This document shows positions 14,918 to 24,083 of a DNA stretch of 58,142 nt, piece by piece. Under the pieces are notes generated by a model, which saw nothing but the letters and a program-made list of their open reading frames with translations, did no database searches and had not been told where the DNA came from. This DNA comes from a virus. Numbering within the stretch: position 1 is the stretch's first letter; every line of letters begins with the position of its first letter. The stretch spans positions 1 through 58,142 of IMG/VR virus record IMGVR_UViG_3300017917_003510; one strand, 5' to 3'. The position numbers and the translations under genes were made by a program.

Positions 14918-16461
14918 AGACCGAGTTTTTTCTCTATATATTCTGATTTAATCTGCTTCGCTCGAGCCATAAGAGGTGCTTGGTCTGGGCCACCTGATCT
15001 AGTAATCGTGCCACCGCCACCATGCGAAGCGGTATTCATATTGAAATGAGAATAATCTTTCTCTGCTTTTGCTTCTGAGATCGATAAAGCATGCTCGATG
15101 TTATCTGTTAGCGGTAAAAGAGCAAATAATTTCCAAGCATCTACATATCCGGGTTTAAAAGTTTTGATCTGATGATCTACGAGTTCGATAGCATCATACA
15201 TATTCATGTGATCATTTTCCCAAATAGTTAAATCATTTGAGAAAAAATTATGTCTATTGTAGAGCTCTCGTTTTTCCTGTCCCATCAAGGTATAACCATA
15301 TTTCTCATAATTTTCATCTATTTTAGATTTGTTTCCTGTTAAGCTTATATTCAACGGAAAAGATATGACATTTTGATCATTCCAATTATTGCATAACCAA
15401 TCGAGACCATTTAATATAGTTTCCGGAGTTTCTTTAGGTAATCCATATACTAGAGATACTGTTCCTCTATAAGGACCTAGATTTTTGTAGAAATATTCTT
15501 TGGTTCTCAGAAGACCCTCTTTGATTTTATCAGGGTGCATTCCCTTACCGATGATCTTTCCAGTCTCATGATTGAACGTTTCTATGCCGTAATAGTGACT
15601 CCACACCCTAGCTCTTGCTAATAATTCTAACTGTTCGGGTTTGCTGAATAATATATCACCGCGAATAAATGCGTTGAAGTTTAAATCAAATGGCATTTCC
15701 TGTACTATGTCACCGATCTTTTCTAATTTTTCATTTCGATCATTTAGCGTTTCGTCTGCAACCTGATAGTTAGTGACGCCATAAAGAACATAGTTTCTTC
15801 TTAGTTCTTCTCGAAGACTATTGATATCCCGAGTAGTATCCTCTTTCACTCCGAGTACTGGAAAATTACAAAAAGCACAGGAAAATTTACAGCCTCTAGA
15901 AAACTCTAACGCTAGTGTTTCATTGGGGTAGATAAAATCTCGATCTTCATACTCTACACTCAGATCGCTAATCGGCCAGGCTTGATAAAAAGCATTGGCA
16001 TCGACATACCACCCGTTTTTTCTAGGAATACCTTTGATAGGGGGGCCATTGCTGAAAATATATTTCAGTACGGCAAGAGTAGCTATTTCCCCGAATCCGG
16101 CTATGATCCAATCGATATTATCGTAAATATCAAAATGTATGCTAGGATTTTGTCCGCCAGCGATAGTAACTGTTTTAGGATAACTTTTTTTGACAAATCT
16201 TAAAAGATCCCGCATGTTTCGTTGGACAGTATCGGTTGAATAATTGATCCATGTAGTGCTGAATCCAATCCAATCGATATGATATTTTTTACCTCTATCT
16301 TTGATTAAATCTTTTAATTGATCGATATTCCAATGATAGAAAAAATCAATAACTTCAACGTCCCAGCCTTCGCGTCTTAGAACAGTGGCCATCCGATATG
16401 CACCGCTGACTCGTTCTAAACCTCCGGATCTTTCATATCCAGTAAAAATAATTGCATGCAT
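14914..16461 (-). CDS. B12-binding-type radical SAM protein (copy G)
   Basis: A 515-residue protein with an N-terminal Rossmann-like half (VEVIDFF, WIGFSTTW, VTIAGGQNPS, GFGE) resembling cobalamin-binding domains, then a radical SAM barrel with C191, C195 and C198 (CKFSCAFC). Class B radical SAM enzymes of this layout methylate unactivated carbons or rearrange substrates. The DxHxxG cobalamin motif is not obvious, so bound B12 is uncertain. It is ATGA-coupled to the PP-loop gene. Confidence 0.85.
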   Translation of the reverse strand: MHAIIFTGYERSGGLERVSGAYRMATVLRREGWDVEVIDFFYHWNIDQLKDLIKDRGKKYHIDWIGFSTTWINYSTDTVQRNMRDLLRFVKKSYPKTVTIAGGQNPSIHFDIYDNIDWIIAGFGEIATLAVLKYIFSNGPPIKGIPRKNGWYVDANAFYQAWPISDLSVEYEDRDFIYPNETLALEFSRGCKFSCAFCNFPVLGVKEDTTRDINSLREELRRNYVLYGVTNYQVADETLNDRNEKLEKIGDIVQEMPFDLNFNAFIRGDILFSKPEQLELLARARVWSHYYGIETFNHETGKIIGKGMHPDKIKEGLLRTKEYFYKNLGPYRGTVSLVYGLPKETPETILNGLDWLCNNWNDQNVISFPLNISLTGNKSKIDENYEKYGYTLMGQEKRELYNRHNFFSNDLTIWENDHMNMYDAIELVDHQIKTFKPGYVDAWKLFALLPLTDNIEHALSISEAKAEKDYSHFNMNTASHGGGGTITRSGGPDQAPLMARAKQIKSEYIEKKLGL

Positions 16462-16499
16462 GATGATATTTAATTAAATAGACAACGCAGGTAAAATAA

Positions 16500-17192
16500 A
16501 TGAAATATAGCTACTATTATAACATCATTCCAGAAGCAGGTAAAGTCCGAAACAATTTGATATACACCAGTCTGATCAGCGAGGATCAAAAGACTTTTGT
16601 AAAATGGTTTCACAATGACAGCGAATATCATATGGGTATGAACGAAGTTGTAGATCCAAACCTAATGGAATCAAAATGGGAACGCGAACTCAAATATATC
16701 ACCCTGATGAATGATTTTTATCCTGAACATATTCCAGTTTTATTAGATGTAAATCATACGGAAAAAAAATTATATTTTCAAATCGAAGGAGTTGATTTTT
16801 GGCAACGGCACTATGATCAAAATTGTTCTTATGAGGGCGTTCTTCCTGATTGGCAACAGCAGATGCTAGAAATAATTCAAGCACATTATGACCTCGGATT
16901 GTACAAATACAGTATGCATCCTAGCAGTTATTTCATTGTAGATGGAAAACTAAAAAGTATTAATTATTTTTTTGCTTATCACAAAAATGAGCCTCAGGTT
17001 ACCTTAGGCGAGCATCGAACACACATCAGCAAAGAACGTAGAGAAAAACTAGAAAAAATCATGGAAAGTAAATCAATGACTTGGGATTCGATCGTATCTT
17101 TTTATGATATGCAGATGTTGTGTTTTGAAAGTTTTAGAAGTAATTATTCCGACGATTTTATCAACAAGGCTAAAAACATATATGCTGATTGA
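16500..17192 (+). CDS. protein-kinase-like fold protein
   Basis: A 230-residue protein. WERELKYITLMND followed by HIPVLLDV and LYFQIEG resembles the N-lobe and hinge of kinase-like folds. AHYDLGLYKYSMHPSSYFIVDGKLKSINYFF resembles a catalytic loop and DFG region, but with HPSSYF and NYF instead of HxDxxxxN and DFG, so it is degenerate. It could be a pseudokinase or an atypical phosphotransferase. A CAGGT lies before the ATG. It begins the rightward run that continues with two oxygenases. Confidence 0.6.
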   Translation: MKYSYYYNIIPEAGKVRNNLIYTSLISEDQKTFVKWFHNDSEYHMGMNEVVDPNLMESKWERELKYITLMNDFYPEHIPVLLDVNHTEKKLYFQIEGVDFWQRHYDQNCSYEGVLPDWQQQMLEIIQAHYDLGLYKYSMHPSSYFIVDGKLKSINYFFAYHKNEPQVTLGEHRTHISKERREKLEKIMESKSMTWDSIVSFYDMQMLCFESFRSNYSDDFINKAKNIYAD

Positions 17193-17877
17193 TCTGAATA
17201 TAACCGTAGATATAGAATCATTAGTAAAAGAACTAGACAAAGCTGTTTGGGATTCTAAAAATAGATGTAATCTAAATAAGCCAACCGGAAACTGGTTATT
17301 TGACAGTTATGAAATTTTACCAGAATGGAAGGGATCGGCTTTTGATACTTTATTATCGGGATTACCGTTTAGAATAGGTGAAGCTCGACTAATGAAATTA
17401 ACTCCAGGCACTTGTTATCCTTGTCATTCGGATTTGGATGATCGATATCATATAAATCTAACTTCGAATCAACAATCGTATCTTATTGATTTAAAAAATC
17501 ATGTGATGCATCCTGTAGAAACTGATGGCAAGATATATTTAATGAATGCTAATCTGTTACATACTGCGGTAAATTTTGGAGATACTGATAGAATACAGTT
17601 GGTAATTAGAAAACCGTTTGATAGAATATCCGATGAGGATATGATAGAAATGACTGTTAAATTCATAAATCCTAAATTTAATTTTAGATACGAATTTGAT
17701 CAACGAGTTTCGCCAGTCATAGGTAAGTTGGCAAAAGAAAAAGAATTAAGTTGGTTCGAACCTACGTCTGAAACTAACATGATAGTTAAAACTACACAAG
17801 ACGGAATAAATGAATTGTTAGAAACTTTTAATGAATGTGGTTTCAAATATCTCACATCTATATCGGATAAAAAATGA
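17182..17877 (+). CDS. aspartyl beta-hydroxylase-like 2OG oxygenase
   Basis: A 231-residue protein with CHSDLDD (H82, D84), YHINL, SYLIDL, LLHTAVN (H127) and DRIQLVI (R137): the aspartyl/asparaginyl beta-hydroxylase pattern with all iron and 2OG ligands in place. The ATG at 17182 overlaps the previous stop by 11 bases; the frame is open further upstream but that would cut deep into the kinase-like gene. ATGA overlap with the next gene. Confidence 0.82.
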   Translation: MLIDLNITVDIESLVKELDKAVWDSKNRCNLNKPTGNWLFDSYEILPEWKGSAFDTLLSGLPFRIGEARLMKLTPGTCYPCHSDLDDRYHINLTSNQQSYLIDLKNHVMHPVETDGKIYLMNANLLHTAVNFGDTDRIQLVIRKPFDRISDEDMIEMTVKFINPKFNFRYEFDQRVSPVIGKLAKEKELSWFEPTSETNMIVKTTQDGINELLETFNECGFKYLTSISDKK

Positions 17878-18650
17878 TTCGAGGAATAGCAGGCCAACCT
17901 TATATTGATTTAGATCCCTATCTCGATATCGAAACGATTAAATCTTTGCATTATAAAATCTGTAAAGGTATAGTTCAAAGTAGATATAAAAAAGAAGGTA
18001 ATGTGGTAAGACCTGGAGGTTTTAACGATGCTTATGAATTAACGTTTAAACCTACATTCCAAGCATTAGAAGAATATCAGGCACTGCCCGACGACCACGA
18101 AATCAAAGTTCTAGGAAGAGAACTAGGTGAGTTAAACAATAGAGATCAATTTGTATTATTTCTTAAATTAGCCCTGGGTGCTTATGACCCTTATCAGTTT
18201 ATCTTTTTAAAAACTGAGGCCGGCGGATGGGAATCTAGATTCGAAGAAAAACCATGGACACCAGATGCTGAGTATTTTCCAGAGTTAAAACAATGGATTG
18301 AAAAATTACAAGGAACTGTTTTTAAACATCTTGGAAGGATCATTATTTTTAAAGCCGAGCATGACGGAAAGACTGCTATGCATCGAGATTTAATATATCC
18401 TAAAGAAACAGATTACAGCAATCATCGACACGAATTCATACATGTCCGCACTAGACTAGATAGACCCTTTTATATCTGGGATGCTGAAATAGATAAGAAA
18501 GTTGAAGCCAAATCACACGCAATATTTTTTAATGATCAAGATTGGCATAATGGTGGGATCGCTAATGTGCAGACTTTCAGCATACGGATTGACGGAGAAT
18601 TCACAGAAGAATTTAGACAGCGAGCCGGATTCGCTGTTGAATTTTATTAA
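17874..18650 (+). CDS. 2OG/Fe(II) oxygenase-like protein
   Basis: A 258-residue protein with HRD (an HxD motif), FIHVRTRLDRPFYIWD, FFNDQDWHNGG (distal His) and FSIRIDG. It is a paralogue of the 285-residue protein at 20240: the N-termini share P-(Y/F)-I-(D/N)-LDP-(Y/F)-L and both have a D-(W/F)-x-x-R-P-F-Y strand. It converges on the minus-strand gene at 18647 with a four-base stop overlap. Confidence 0.75.
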   Translation: MIRGIAGQPYIDLDPYLDIETIKSLHYKICKGIVQSRYKKEGNVVRPGGFNDAYELTFKPTFQALEEYQALPDDHEIKVLGRELGELNNRDQFVLFLKLALGAYDPYQFIFLKTEAGGWESRFEEKPWTPDAEYFPELKQWIEKLQGTVFKHLGRIIIFKAEHDGKTAMHRDLIYPKETDYSNHRHEFIHVRTRLDRPFYIWDAEIDKKVEAKSHAIFFNDQDWHNGGIANVQTFSIRIDGEFTEEFRQRAGFAVEFY

Positions 18651-19216
18651 CGCTCTCTACCAATAAAATGAAACATGTGTTTGGTTTCAAATCCGGCATT
18701 CATACCTAGATGCCACTCGTCCCATTTAATCCATTTATAAACTGCGCCCTGTTCTATAAAATGAAATGCTTGATCACCTAGAACAAAAATATGACCTATT
18801 TGAGGTTCGTCTAAGAACAAAGAATATCGAACCATTTTAGAATCATTTTTATACTGTTTATAGTTAGCGATGATGTCCCAATGCCAAGGAACGCATTTAC
18901 CAACAGGTATAGTACTAACCCAGGTGTTAATAGGATCGGCATTTACAAGATTAGCGAACTTATCTACATATGAATGATCATAATGCTGACCGGCATAAAA
19001 GTTAATCCATTGTACAGCACCATTAGAGAGATAACCAGCTTTCTCCCAATTCTCTTTCATTTGTTGTTTAGCCAGTTTTAGTTCTTCATCGAGTTCTGCA
19101 TTTTCGCCATAGGGATTTTCTGGTGATCTCAAATCTCCTCGATAGTGAGAAATTTCTTTTAAGAATTGTATGCAATCGAATTTCTCTTTAAAGTTATCTA
19201 TGTATATTGCTTGCAT
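18647..19216 (-). CDS. 2OG/Fe(II) oxygenase-like protein
   Basis: A 189-residue protein with WHWD (HxD), YSLFLDEP, GHIFVLGDQAFHF, EWHLGMN (distal His) and a HMFHFIG strand. The usual 2OG-binding Arg appears replaced by Lys. The ATG at 19216 follows the upstream radical SAM stop by one base; the longer open frame into that gene was rejected. It is paired with copy H. Confidence 0.72.
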   Translation of the reverse strand: MQAIYIDNFKEKFDCIQFLKEISHYRGDLRSPENPYGENAELDEELKLAKQQMKENWEKAGYLSNGAVQWINFYAGQHYDHSYVDKFANLVNADPINTWVSTIPVGKCVPWHWDIIANYKQYKNDSKMVRYSLFLDEPQIGHIFVLGDQAFHFIEQGAVYKWIKWDEWHLGMNAGFETKHMFHFIGRER

Positions 19217-19217
19217 T

Positions 19218-20195
19218 TTATTTTCTTTTAGGTATTTTACTATCAGCCGAACTGACACAGGTTTCTGTAACACATACCCTAGGATTACGAAATATTTCAA
19301 ATCCTTCGGTAATAGTTCCCAACGACGATTCCTTACAGCTATAGGCTCGTCGAACTTCATTTTCTCTAATAACTATACTCTGATATCCGGCATTGCAGGT
19401 CCAGCCTTGAAACCGATTAAATCCGAAGGCATTAAATCTTTCTGCTTGATCCAAGTAATAATCTTTAATTTCGTCATTTAATTTTATTTGATAAAGATCT
19501 TCATCAGACACTCTTTGTGGAAACCCGGTACGCATCAGTGTAATCATATCTTCAGTATAACCATCTACTATGAAACTAGCAGTTGGGTCACTTTGGGGTT
19601 TAAGAGTTACATTGATTCCACGCTGATGTAATCGATCCATTCGTTCGTACAACTCGTAGAACTTGTCAGGAACCATCACTTGATTAACTGTGACGAAAAC
19701 GCTGTCGTAGATTAATTGCAAACACTTGTCGCCAAATTCTTGTTCCTTGGCGAATTCATCATGAAAGCTAGCCGTGATACTTCGACGTTGCAACATTGCG
19801 GTATGTTCTGACCATGCCTTCCACCACTTGCTTCCTGGGCTTAGATTAGTGGTCATGTGTATGCTTTGATAAGGAGTCTGAACACCGTCGTCTAAATGTT
19901 TTACCAAATCTAACAACTGCTTATAAGCAGTAGGCTCTCCTCCTGAAAAACTCCAGTGGAAATCAGTAAATCCATTTTGTCTTGCTTGTTGCTTGATCTC
20001 ATCGATTGTTTGTTTATAAACTTCTAAAGAAAAATGATCTGGTTTATCCGATCTAGCATATGGCCAACAGTAACTACAATTATAATTGCAGAAACGTCCG
20101 AGTATCCAACTAACATTGAATAACGGACGATCAAGCATTGTTCGCTGACCAAAGTTTGTGATTTCTTTAAAAGGTATTGCTGTAAATTCGTTCAT
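19218..20195 (-). CDS. radical SAM protein (copy H)
   Basis: A 325-residue radical SAM protein. CNYNCSYC gives C36, C40 and C43, followed by FSGGEPTA, HMTTNLS and ITASFHDE. A C-terminal WTCNAGYQS, YSCKES and VCVTETC set matches copies D and E. The ATG at 20195 was chosen; an upstream GTG at 20201 is possible. No clear Shine-Dalgarno is seen. It diverges from the oxygenase at 20240 across a 44-base gap. Confidence 0.88.
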   Translation of the reverse strand: MNEFTAIPFKEITNFGQRTMLDRPLFNVSWILGRFCNYNCSYCWPYARSDKPDHFSLEVYKQTIDEIKQQARQNGFTDFHWSFSGGEPTAYKQLLDLVKHLDDGVQTPYQSIHMTTNLSPGSKWWKAWSEHTAMLQRRSITASFHDEFAKEQEFGDKCLQLIYDSVFVTVNQVMVPDKFYELYERMDRLHQRGINVTLKPQSDPTASFIVDGYTEDMITLMRTGFPQRVSDEDLYQIKLNDEIKDYYLDQAERFNAFGFNRFQGWTCNAGYQSIVIRENEVRRAYSCKESSLGTITEGFEIFRNPRVCVTETCVSSADSKIPKRK

Positions 20196-20227
20196 GCTCA
20201 CAAGTATATATCGACAATCGTCTATAC

Positions 20228-20235
20228 CATAAATA
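20228..20235 (+). promoter_or_regulatory. late-promoter-like box CATAAATA
   Basis: Matches the NATAAATA late-promoter form known from T4-like cyanophages. It lies only 4 nt before the ATG at 20240, so a transcript from it would be nearly leaderless. Confidence 0.45.
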
Positions 20236-20239
20236 TTTC

Positions 20240-21097
20240 ATGCTTACACTCAACGGAAAACCTTTTATCAATTTAGATCCTTTTCTTCCAATCGATAAAA
20301 TGCTATCTTTAAAACACGAATGGGAATTTTTATTAAGCTCAAAAGCTTCTGGAATTAGAACAGGGGTATGGAATGCAGGCGGCCATGCCCCCGACGATTA
20401 TGAAAATAATCCAGCTATTCATAGAGAAAAAGGATTGCTGTACTATGTTTATAGAAAAGCCAACGAAGAACGAAAAACAGATTCGGATTTAGATAAACAT
20501 CTAAATCATTTTGAATCTACTAAAGATCAACCCGGACTAGCACGATATCTAAAATTAAGATATAAGGCCTTCGATCCCTACAATGTATTGAATGTAAGAA
20601 AGACCACAGGTCCATTTTATGCTGCTGATGCTTATACTTTCACAGAAGATGACTGGAAACTCTATCATTGGGAAAGTTATATGGAAGAATTTCCGAATTT
20701 AAAAAACTTTATCGAAAACGATTTGCCCTTAGATAGAATAGGTGTAGTTACTGTGTTTTTTAACGAGCATTATGTTCCTCAATGTTATCACAGAGATTTT
20801 AATTATTTTCCTTTTGAAAAAGGAAATAAACCAGAAACATTCCCTCATCGTCAAGAACTTATTTGGTTTAGATTTGAATTAGATAGACCGTTTTATCTTT
20901 TTGATCTAGATAAGACGAATGGCAAAATAAAACAGCAAGTACCTGTCGAAGGACACAGTGCATTTTTTAATCATCATAATTGGCACGGTAGTTTCGACAA
21001 CTATCCTTACAGTTCAATAACTGTCAAAGTTGAAGGAAAATTTTCAGACGAGTTTAGAAAAAAGATAGGGCTTGATAATTTAGAATATTACAATTAA
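20240..21097 (+). CDS. 2OG/Fe(II) oxygenase-like protein
   Basis: A 285-residue paralogue of the protein at 17874. It has YHRDFNY (HxD), RQELIWFRFELDRPFYLFD, FFNHHNWHGS (distal His) and SSITVKVEG. The C-terminal Arg position is Lys, as in some family members. No Shine-Dalgarno is visible. It converges on the HExxH gene with a four-base stop overlap (TTAA), closing the cluster on the right. Confidence 0.75.
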   Translation: MLTLNGKPFINLDPFLPIDKMLSLKHEWEFLLSSKASGIRTGVWNAGGHAPDDYENNPAIHREKGLLYYVYRKANEERKTDSDLDKHLNHFESTKDQPGLARYLKLRYKAFDPYNVLNVRKTTGPFYAADAYTFTEDDWKLYHWESYMEEFPNLKNFIENDLPLDRIGVVTVFFNEHYVPQCYHRDFNYFPFEKGNKPETFPHRQELIWFRFELDRPFYLFDLDKTNGKIKQQVPVEGHSAFFNHHNWHGSFDNYPYSSITVKVEGKFSDEFRKKIGLDNLEYYN

Positions 21098-21759
21098 GTA
21101 ATATCTCTATGTAATATCTTTCCTTGATCTATAGCTAGTATATTGAGATAGATCGATTTCATTACTTTTTTAAACTGAGGTTGATTATAAAATAAACTAT
21201 AGTATTCGGATAGATAGGGATCTTGTTTTGTTAATGATCTTAGATCCTGTAATTTTTTTATAGAATTTATTCCGTATAGTCTGTATAGATTATGCGCGAT
21301 ATTTACAGAGTAACAAAATATTTCATCTTGATCACCGAAATATAGTTGAGCCTCAGTTCCGTCTTTGAATGCCTCGGCCGAATAATCTTTAAATTGAAAT
21401 TGATATCGATGCAGACTTTCGTGACACAGGGTATCGGCTATTTCGTATATTAACGATCGATATTCTTTTTTTGATAAGTTTATTTTTTTCTTTAATGCAC
21501 TAGAACAGATTTCAATCTCGATAGATCTTTTTTGATCCTTGTCGTAGTATCCGTTTATTACAAAACAATTTTTTATCTTGCGATTGATAACAAAACTAAC
21601 TTTAATGCCTTTGAGTCTTCGAGACATTTTTTTTAGTTTTTGTAACAGCAGTTCTGAATTTACCTTTTCGCTTGGAAGGTTAGTTTCTAAATATGATATG
21701 ACCCAGGATGGGTCTATAATTCTATTTTCTAAAAACGATTCTTCCTTTGGTAAGGTCAT
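21094..21759 (-). CDS. HExxH metallopeptidase-like protein
   Basis: A 221-residue protein. [12 protein letters not shown] gives an HExxH zinc site near residue 114. A downstream acidic stretch ([13 protein letters not shown]) could supply the third ligand. It overlaps the end of IF-1 by 38 bases in another frame, so the true start may be later. Proteins of this kind are common in T4-like phages without a known role. Confidence 0.7.
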   Translation of the reverse strand: MTLPKEESFLENRIIDPSWVISYLETNLPSEKVNSELLLQKLKKMSRRLKGIKVSFVINRKIKNCFVINGYYDKDQKRSIEIEICSSALKKKINLSKKEYRSLIYEIADTLCHESLHRYQFQFKDYSAEAFKDGTEAQLYFGDQDEIFCYSVNIAHNLYRLYGINSIKKLQDLRSLTKQDPYLSEYYSLFYNQPQFKKVMKSIYLNILAIDQGKILHRDIT

Positions 21760-21937
21760 AAGGACTCATCTCTAATTTTACTTCGTCACCTAATAAAACC
21801 TTAATATTGTTTTGTCTCATTCTACCACTAATGTGTGCGAGAATAAGATTTCCATTTTCAATCCTAACTCTATAGGTTGTATTAGGTAAGACTTCTTCGA
21901 CGACTCCGTCGATAGTCAGCACATCTTCTTTTGCCAT
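21722..21937 (-). CDS. infA: translation initiation factor IF-1
   Basis: A 71-residue OB-fold protein of the standard IF-1 length. It starts [19 protein letters not shown] and has [15 protein letters not shown] and [18 protein letters not shown], the conserved RNA-binding face of IF-1. IF-1 sits in the ribosomal A site during initiation. A phage copy may alter initiation on phage messages. It begins one codon after the UAG stop of clpP, in the same frame, and itself ends in UAG. Confidence 0.95.
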   Translation of the reverse strand: MAKEDVLTIDGVVEEVLPNTTYRVRIENGNLILAHISGRMRQNNIKVLLGDEVKLEMSPYDLTKGRIVFRK

Positions 21938-21940
21938 ATA

Positions 21941-22531
21941 CTACATTAATTTATCTGCGATACCTAATTCAATAGCTTCTTCTGAAGTTAGATATACATC
22001 CGATGCGGGTAATAGTTTTGATCTAATTTTTGATGGAGAAAGCCCGGTAGCTTCTCTAAGAACGTCAATCATACGTTGATTATAAAGCTCGCCTTCTTTC
22101 ATTGTAGCTTTAAGATCATGATGTTTTCCTGAAAGATTATCAGAATATTGATGACACATGAAGCTGGTGTTTTTGGCAGCAAAACGCCACCCTCTGGTAC
22201 CTGATGCAAATATCATAAAAGCGGCACTCATGCAGGCTCCGATTGCTACTGTGCTAATGGTGTGTCTGCTCTGTTTCATCACATCAATTAGAGCGAATGC
22301 CTGATACAAATCACCACCCGTAGAGTTGATATATAGAGTCAGAGTTTTATCTTCTTTGGCTTCAAGATTTTCATACATGATCCAACGCACAATCGGAGTC
22401 ACCGTATCTTCATCGATTTCGCCGGTGAGATAATAAACTGAATTTTCAAGAAGACGAAGATCAATCCTATCTTCGGCATTAAACTCTTCGATTTTTTTCA
22501 CAGATGCTCCGTTGTTTGTATTACTTATCAC
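21941..22531 (-). CDS. clpP: ATP-dependent Clp protease proteolytic subunit
   Basis: A 196-residue ClpP-family serine protease. The triad is S102 (ACMSAAF), H127 (MCHQYS) and D178 (ASDVYL), with the STGGD oxyanion segment near residue 70. All catalytic residues are intact. It starts with GTG at 22531 and has no clear Shine-Dalgarno. No Clp ATPase is seen here, so it would have to work with host ClpA or ClpX. A ClpS adaptor is encoded at 49043. It ends in UAG, one codon before infA in frame. Confidence 0.93.
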   Translation of the reverse strand: MISNTNNGASVKKIEEFNAEDRIDLRLLENSVYYLTGEIDEDTVTPIVRWIMYENLEAKEDKTLTLYINSTGGDLYQAFALIDVMKQSRHTISTVAIGACMSAAFMIFASGTRGWRFAAKNTSFMCHQYSDNLSGKHHDLKATMKEGELYNQRMIDVLREATGLSPSKIRSKLLPASDVYLTSEEAIELGIADKLM

Positions 22532-22590
22532 GATTCTGATATAACTGCTAATATTATTATTAACTGCGTAGTTTATAAATTTTACAGTCT

Positions 22591-22983
22591 TTATTTGGCA
22601 ATATCAACTTCAAACAGTTCTGTTCTTGCTCGTTTATAATCAAACCAAGATAAAACATCTTTTGGATTTTTTCCGTCGAATACTTTGGCAATATGATCAG
22701 CCATAATGCGTTTTAGATATGGATATACCGGTGATGCTTGTACTCTGCTATCCCAAGCCCTAGTTTGAAACCCGTTTGAATAATATATACGATCGTAGTT
22801 TTTCTCCAGAGCAGTTTTCATTTCAGGAGTAGGGTAAATGCCCATATGCTCCATAGACATGCAAAGTGCCATAGAGTGAGGCATAACTACACCGTTCCAA
22901 TAAACAATGTATTCGTCTAAATGCTCCAGATAAAGCAGTACAGGTTTAGGATCCAAAAGACTCCAGCTTTGTTCAGAACGCAT
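22591..22983 (-). CDS. hypothetical protein
   Basis: A 130-residue protein starting MRSEQSWSLLDPKPVLLYLE. The ATG at 22983 overlaps the previous stop by 11 bases, with GGAAGA about 9 nt upstream; a longer in-frame start was rejected. No family is recognised. It follows a nucleotidyltransferase-like gene in the same operon. Confidence 0.75.
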   Translation of the reverse strand: MRSEQSWSLLDPKPVLLYLEHLDEYIVYWNGVVMPHSMALCMSMEHMGIYPTPEMKTALEKNYDRIYYSNGFQTRAWDSRVQASPVYPYLKRIMADHIAKVFDGKNPKDVLSWFDYKRARTELFEVDIAK

Positions 22984-23629
22984 TTTGGTAATCTTCCTCA
23001 TGTGAATATTCCCATCTTGTATCGGCATTATTCTGTATAGCTTCTAATGTGCCTTCTACAGGACGATAACCATAGACCCAATATTTGGTCAGGCGCTTTG
23101 GAGCATCGGGCTGTAGGGGCAGCTTGAATCTAAGGTTATGTTCGCGGATGTCTCGGGCAGTGTTAGTACCTAGTACCCATTCGGTTCCGGTAGTGCCGAT
23201 TTCGCAGACAGTGATATCAAAACTGCTGATCACCTCTTGGATGTCTTTAAAGAATCGGCGGCGGATAACCTGTATGGTCCAACGGTCGTTATTGCTCTTG
23301 CTCCAGTAGTCAAAGGTTATGGCATTTTCACTTTGGAACTTGATAGTGTATCTACCATAGCTCTTGATACGCTCGATCAGTTCATCAGCTTGGATGACAT
23401 CTCTACAGAACACGTCAATATCACTTTCGCCTACGGGCTGACCTTGATACCAACGTAGAGGAGCACCACCAGCGATCCAAGGACCATGTTTTAGATCTGG
23501 TTCGATGATACTCACGGGTTCGAGATCTTTACGATTGATCGTAGGATATTCTTCTATCCGAACTTCCTTGTCAGGATCCCCAGATACGGCTAGAAAGCCT
23601 TCGGAAAAAATTTTAGTTAGATCGACCAT
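22973..23629 (-). CDS. nucleotidyltransferase-superfamily protein
   Basis: A 218-residue protein with GPWIAGGAPLRW and GESDIDVFCRD, the GG...DxD pattern of polymerase-beta-type nucleotidyltransferases (residues about 48-77), followed by a strand with SFDITVCEIG that may give the third carboxylate. Such enzymes add nucleotides to RNA, proteins or small molecules. It overlaps the upstream gene by 17 bases. The substrate is unknown. Confidence 0.75.
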   Translation of the reverse strand: MVDLTKIFSEGFLAVSGDPDKEVRIEEYPTINRKDLEPVSIIEPDLKHGPWIAGGAPLRWYQGQPVGESDIDVFCRDVIQADELIERIKSYGRYTIKFQSENAITFDYWSKSNNDRWTIQVIRRRFFKDIQEVISSFDITVCEIGTTGTEWVLGTNTARDIREHNLRFKLPLQPDAPKRLTKYWVYGYRPVEGTLEAIQNNADTRWEYSHEEDYQNAF

Positions 23630-24083
23630 TTTGTTCCTTGGCTAATTGACACATCAACATAAAATGTTCATAACTCTTGCGAACGCTTTCATTCTTCATC
23701 AGCTTGTCAGCTTCTGCCATCATGGCTTGGACTCCGGCTTCGGCACAGTCATGGATACTCAAGCCTCGAAGGGTACTGATTTCATCACCGAATGCATCTT
23801 TGAGCTTTTCCCAGGCCTTCATTTGTTTTTGAGTGAGAGGTGTTCGTTCAGGACGAAGTTCGGCAGCTTTACTGATCGCTCGGCAGATAGCATCTTCTGC
23901 TGAACGACCTGCGGCGATCATAGCCGCATAGTTAGGATCGATATTAAACCTGCGACTCTGACCTCCGGGATAACACATCACGAGGTGTGTGCCTTTAGGG
24001 AAACTGTCTAGATACTCTTGATCGTATTCAGCTACAGGAACATACCTACGGCCCTGTTTTTTGTAGAATACAGTTTTAGACAT
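23613..24083 (-). CDS. hypothetical protein
   Basis: A 156-residue protein beginning MSKTVFYKKQGRRYVPV, helical and basic-acidic mixed, with no recognised domain. It abuts the upstream RHH-like gene (shared base at 24083) and overlaps the nucleotidyltransferase gene by 17 bases, so all four genes here form one translational unit. Confidence 0.78.
   Translation of the reverse strand: MSKTVFYKKQGRRYVPVAEYDQEYLDSFPKGTHLVMCYPGGQSRRFNIDPNYAAMIAAGRSAEDAICRAISKAAELRPERTPLTQKQMKAWEKLKDAFGDEISTLRGLSIHDCAEAGVQAMMAEADKLMKNESVRKSYEHFMLMCQLAKEQNGRSN

Noticed and set aside
3890-21097. A RiPP cluster in the strict sense
   Set aside because: No small precursor ORF with a ribosome-binding site was found in the short gaps of the cluster. 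A precursor outside the window cannot be excluded.
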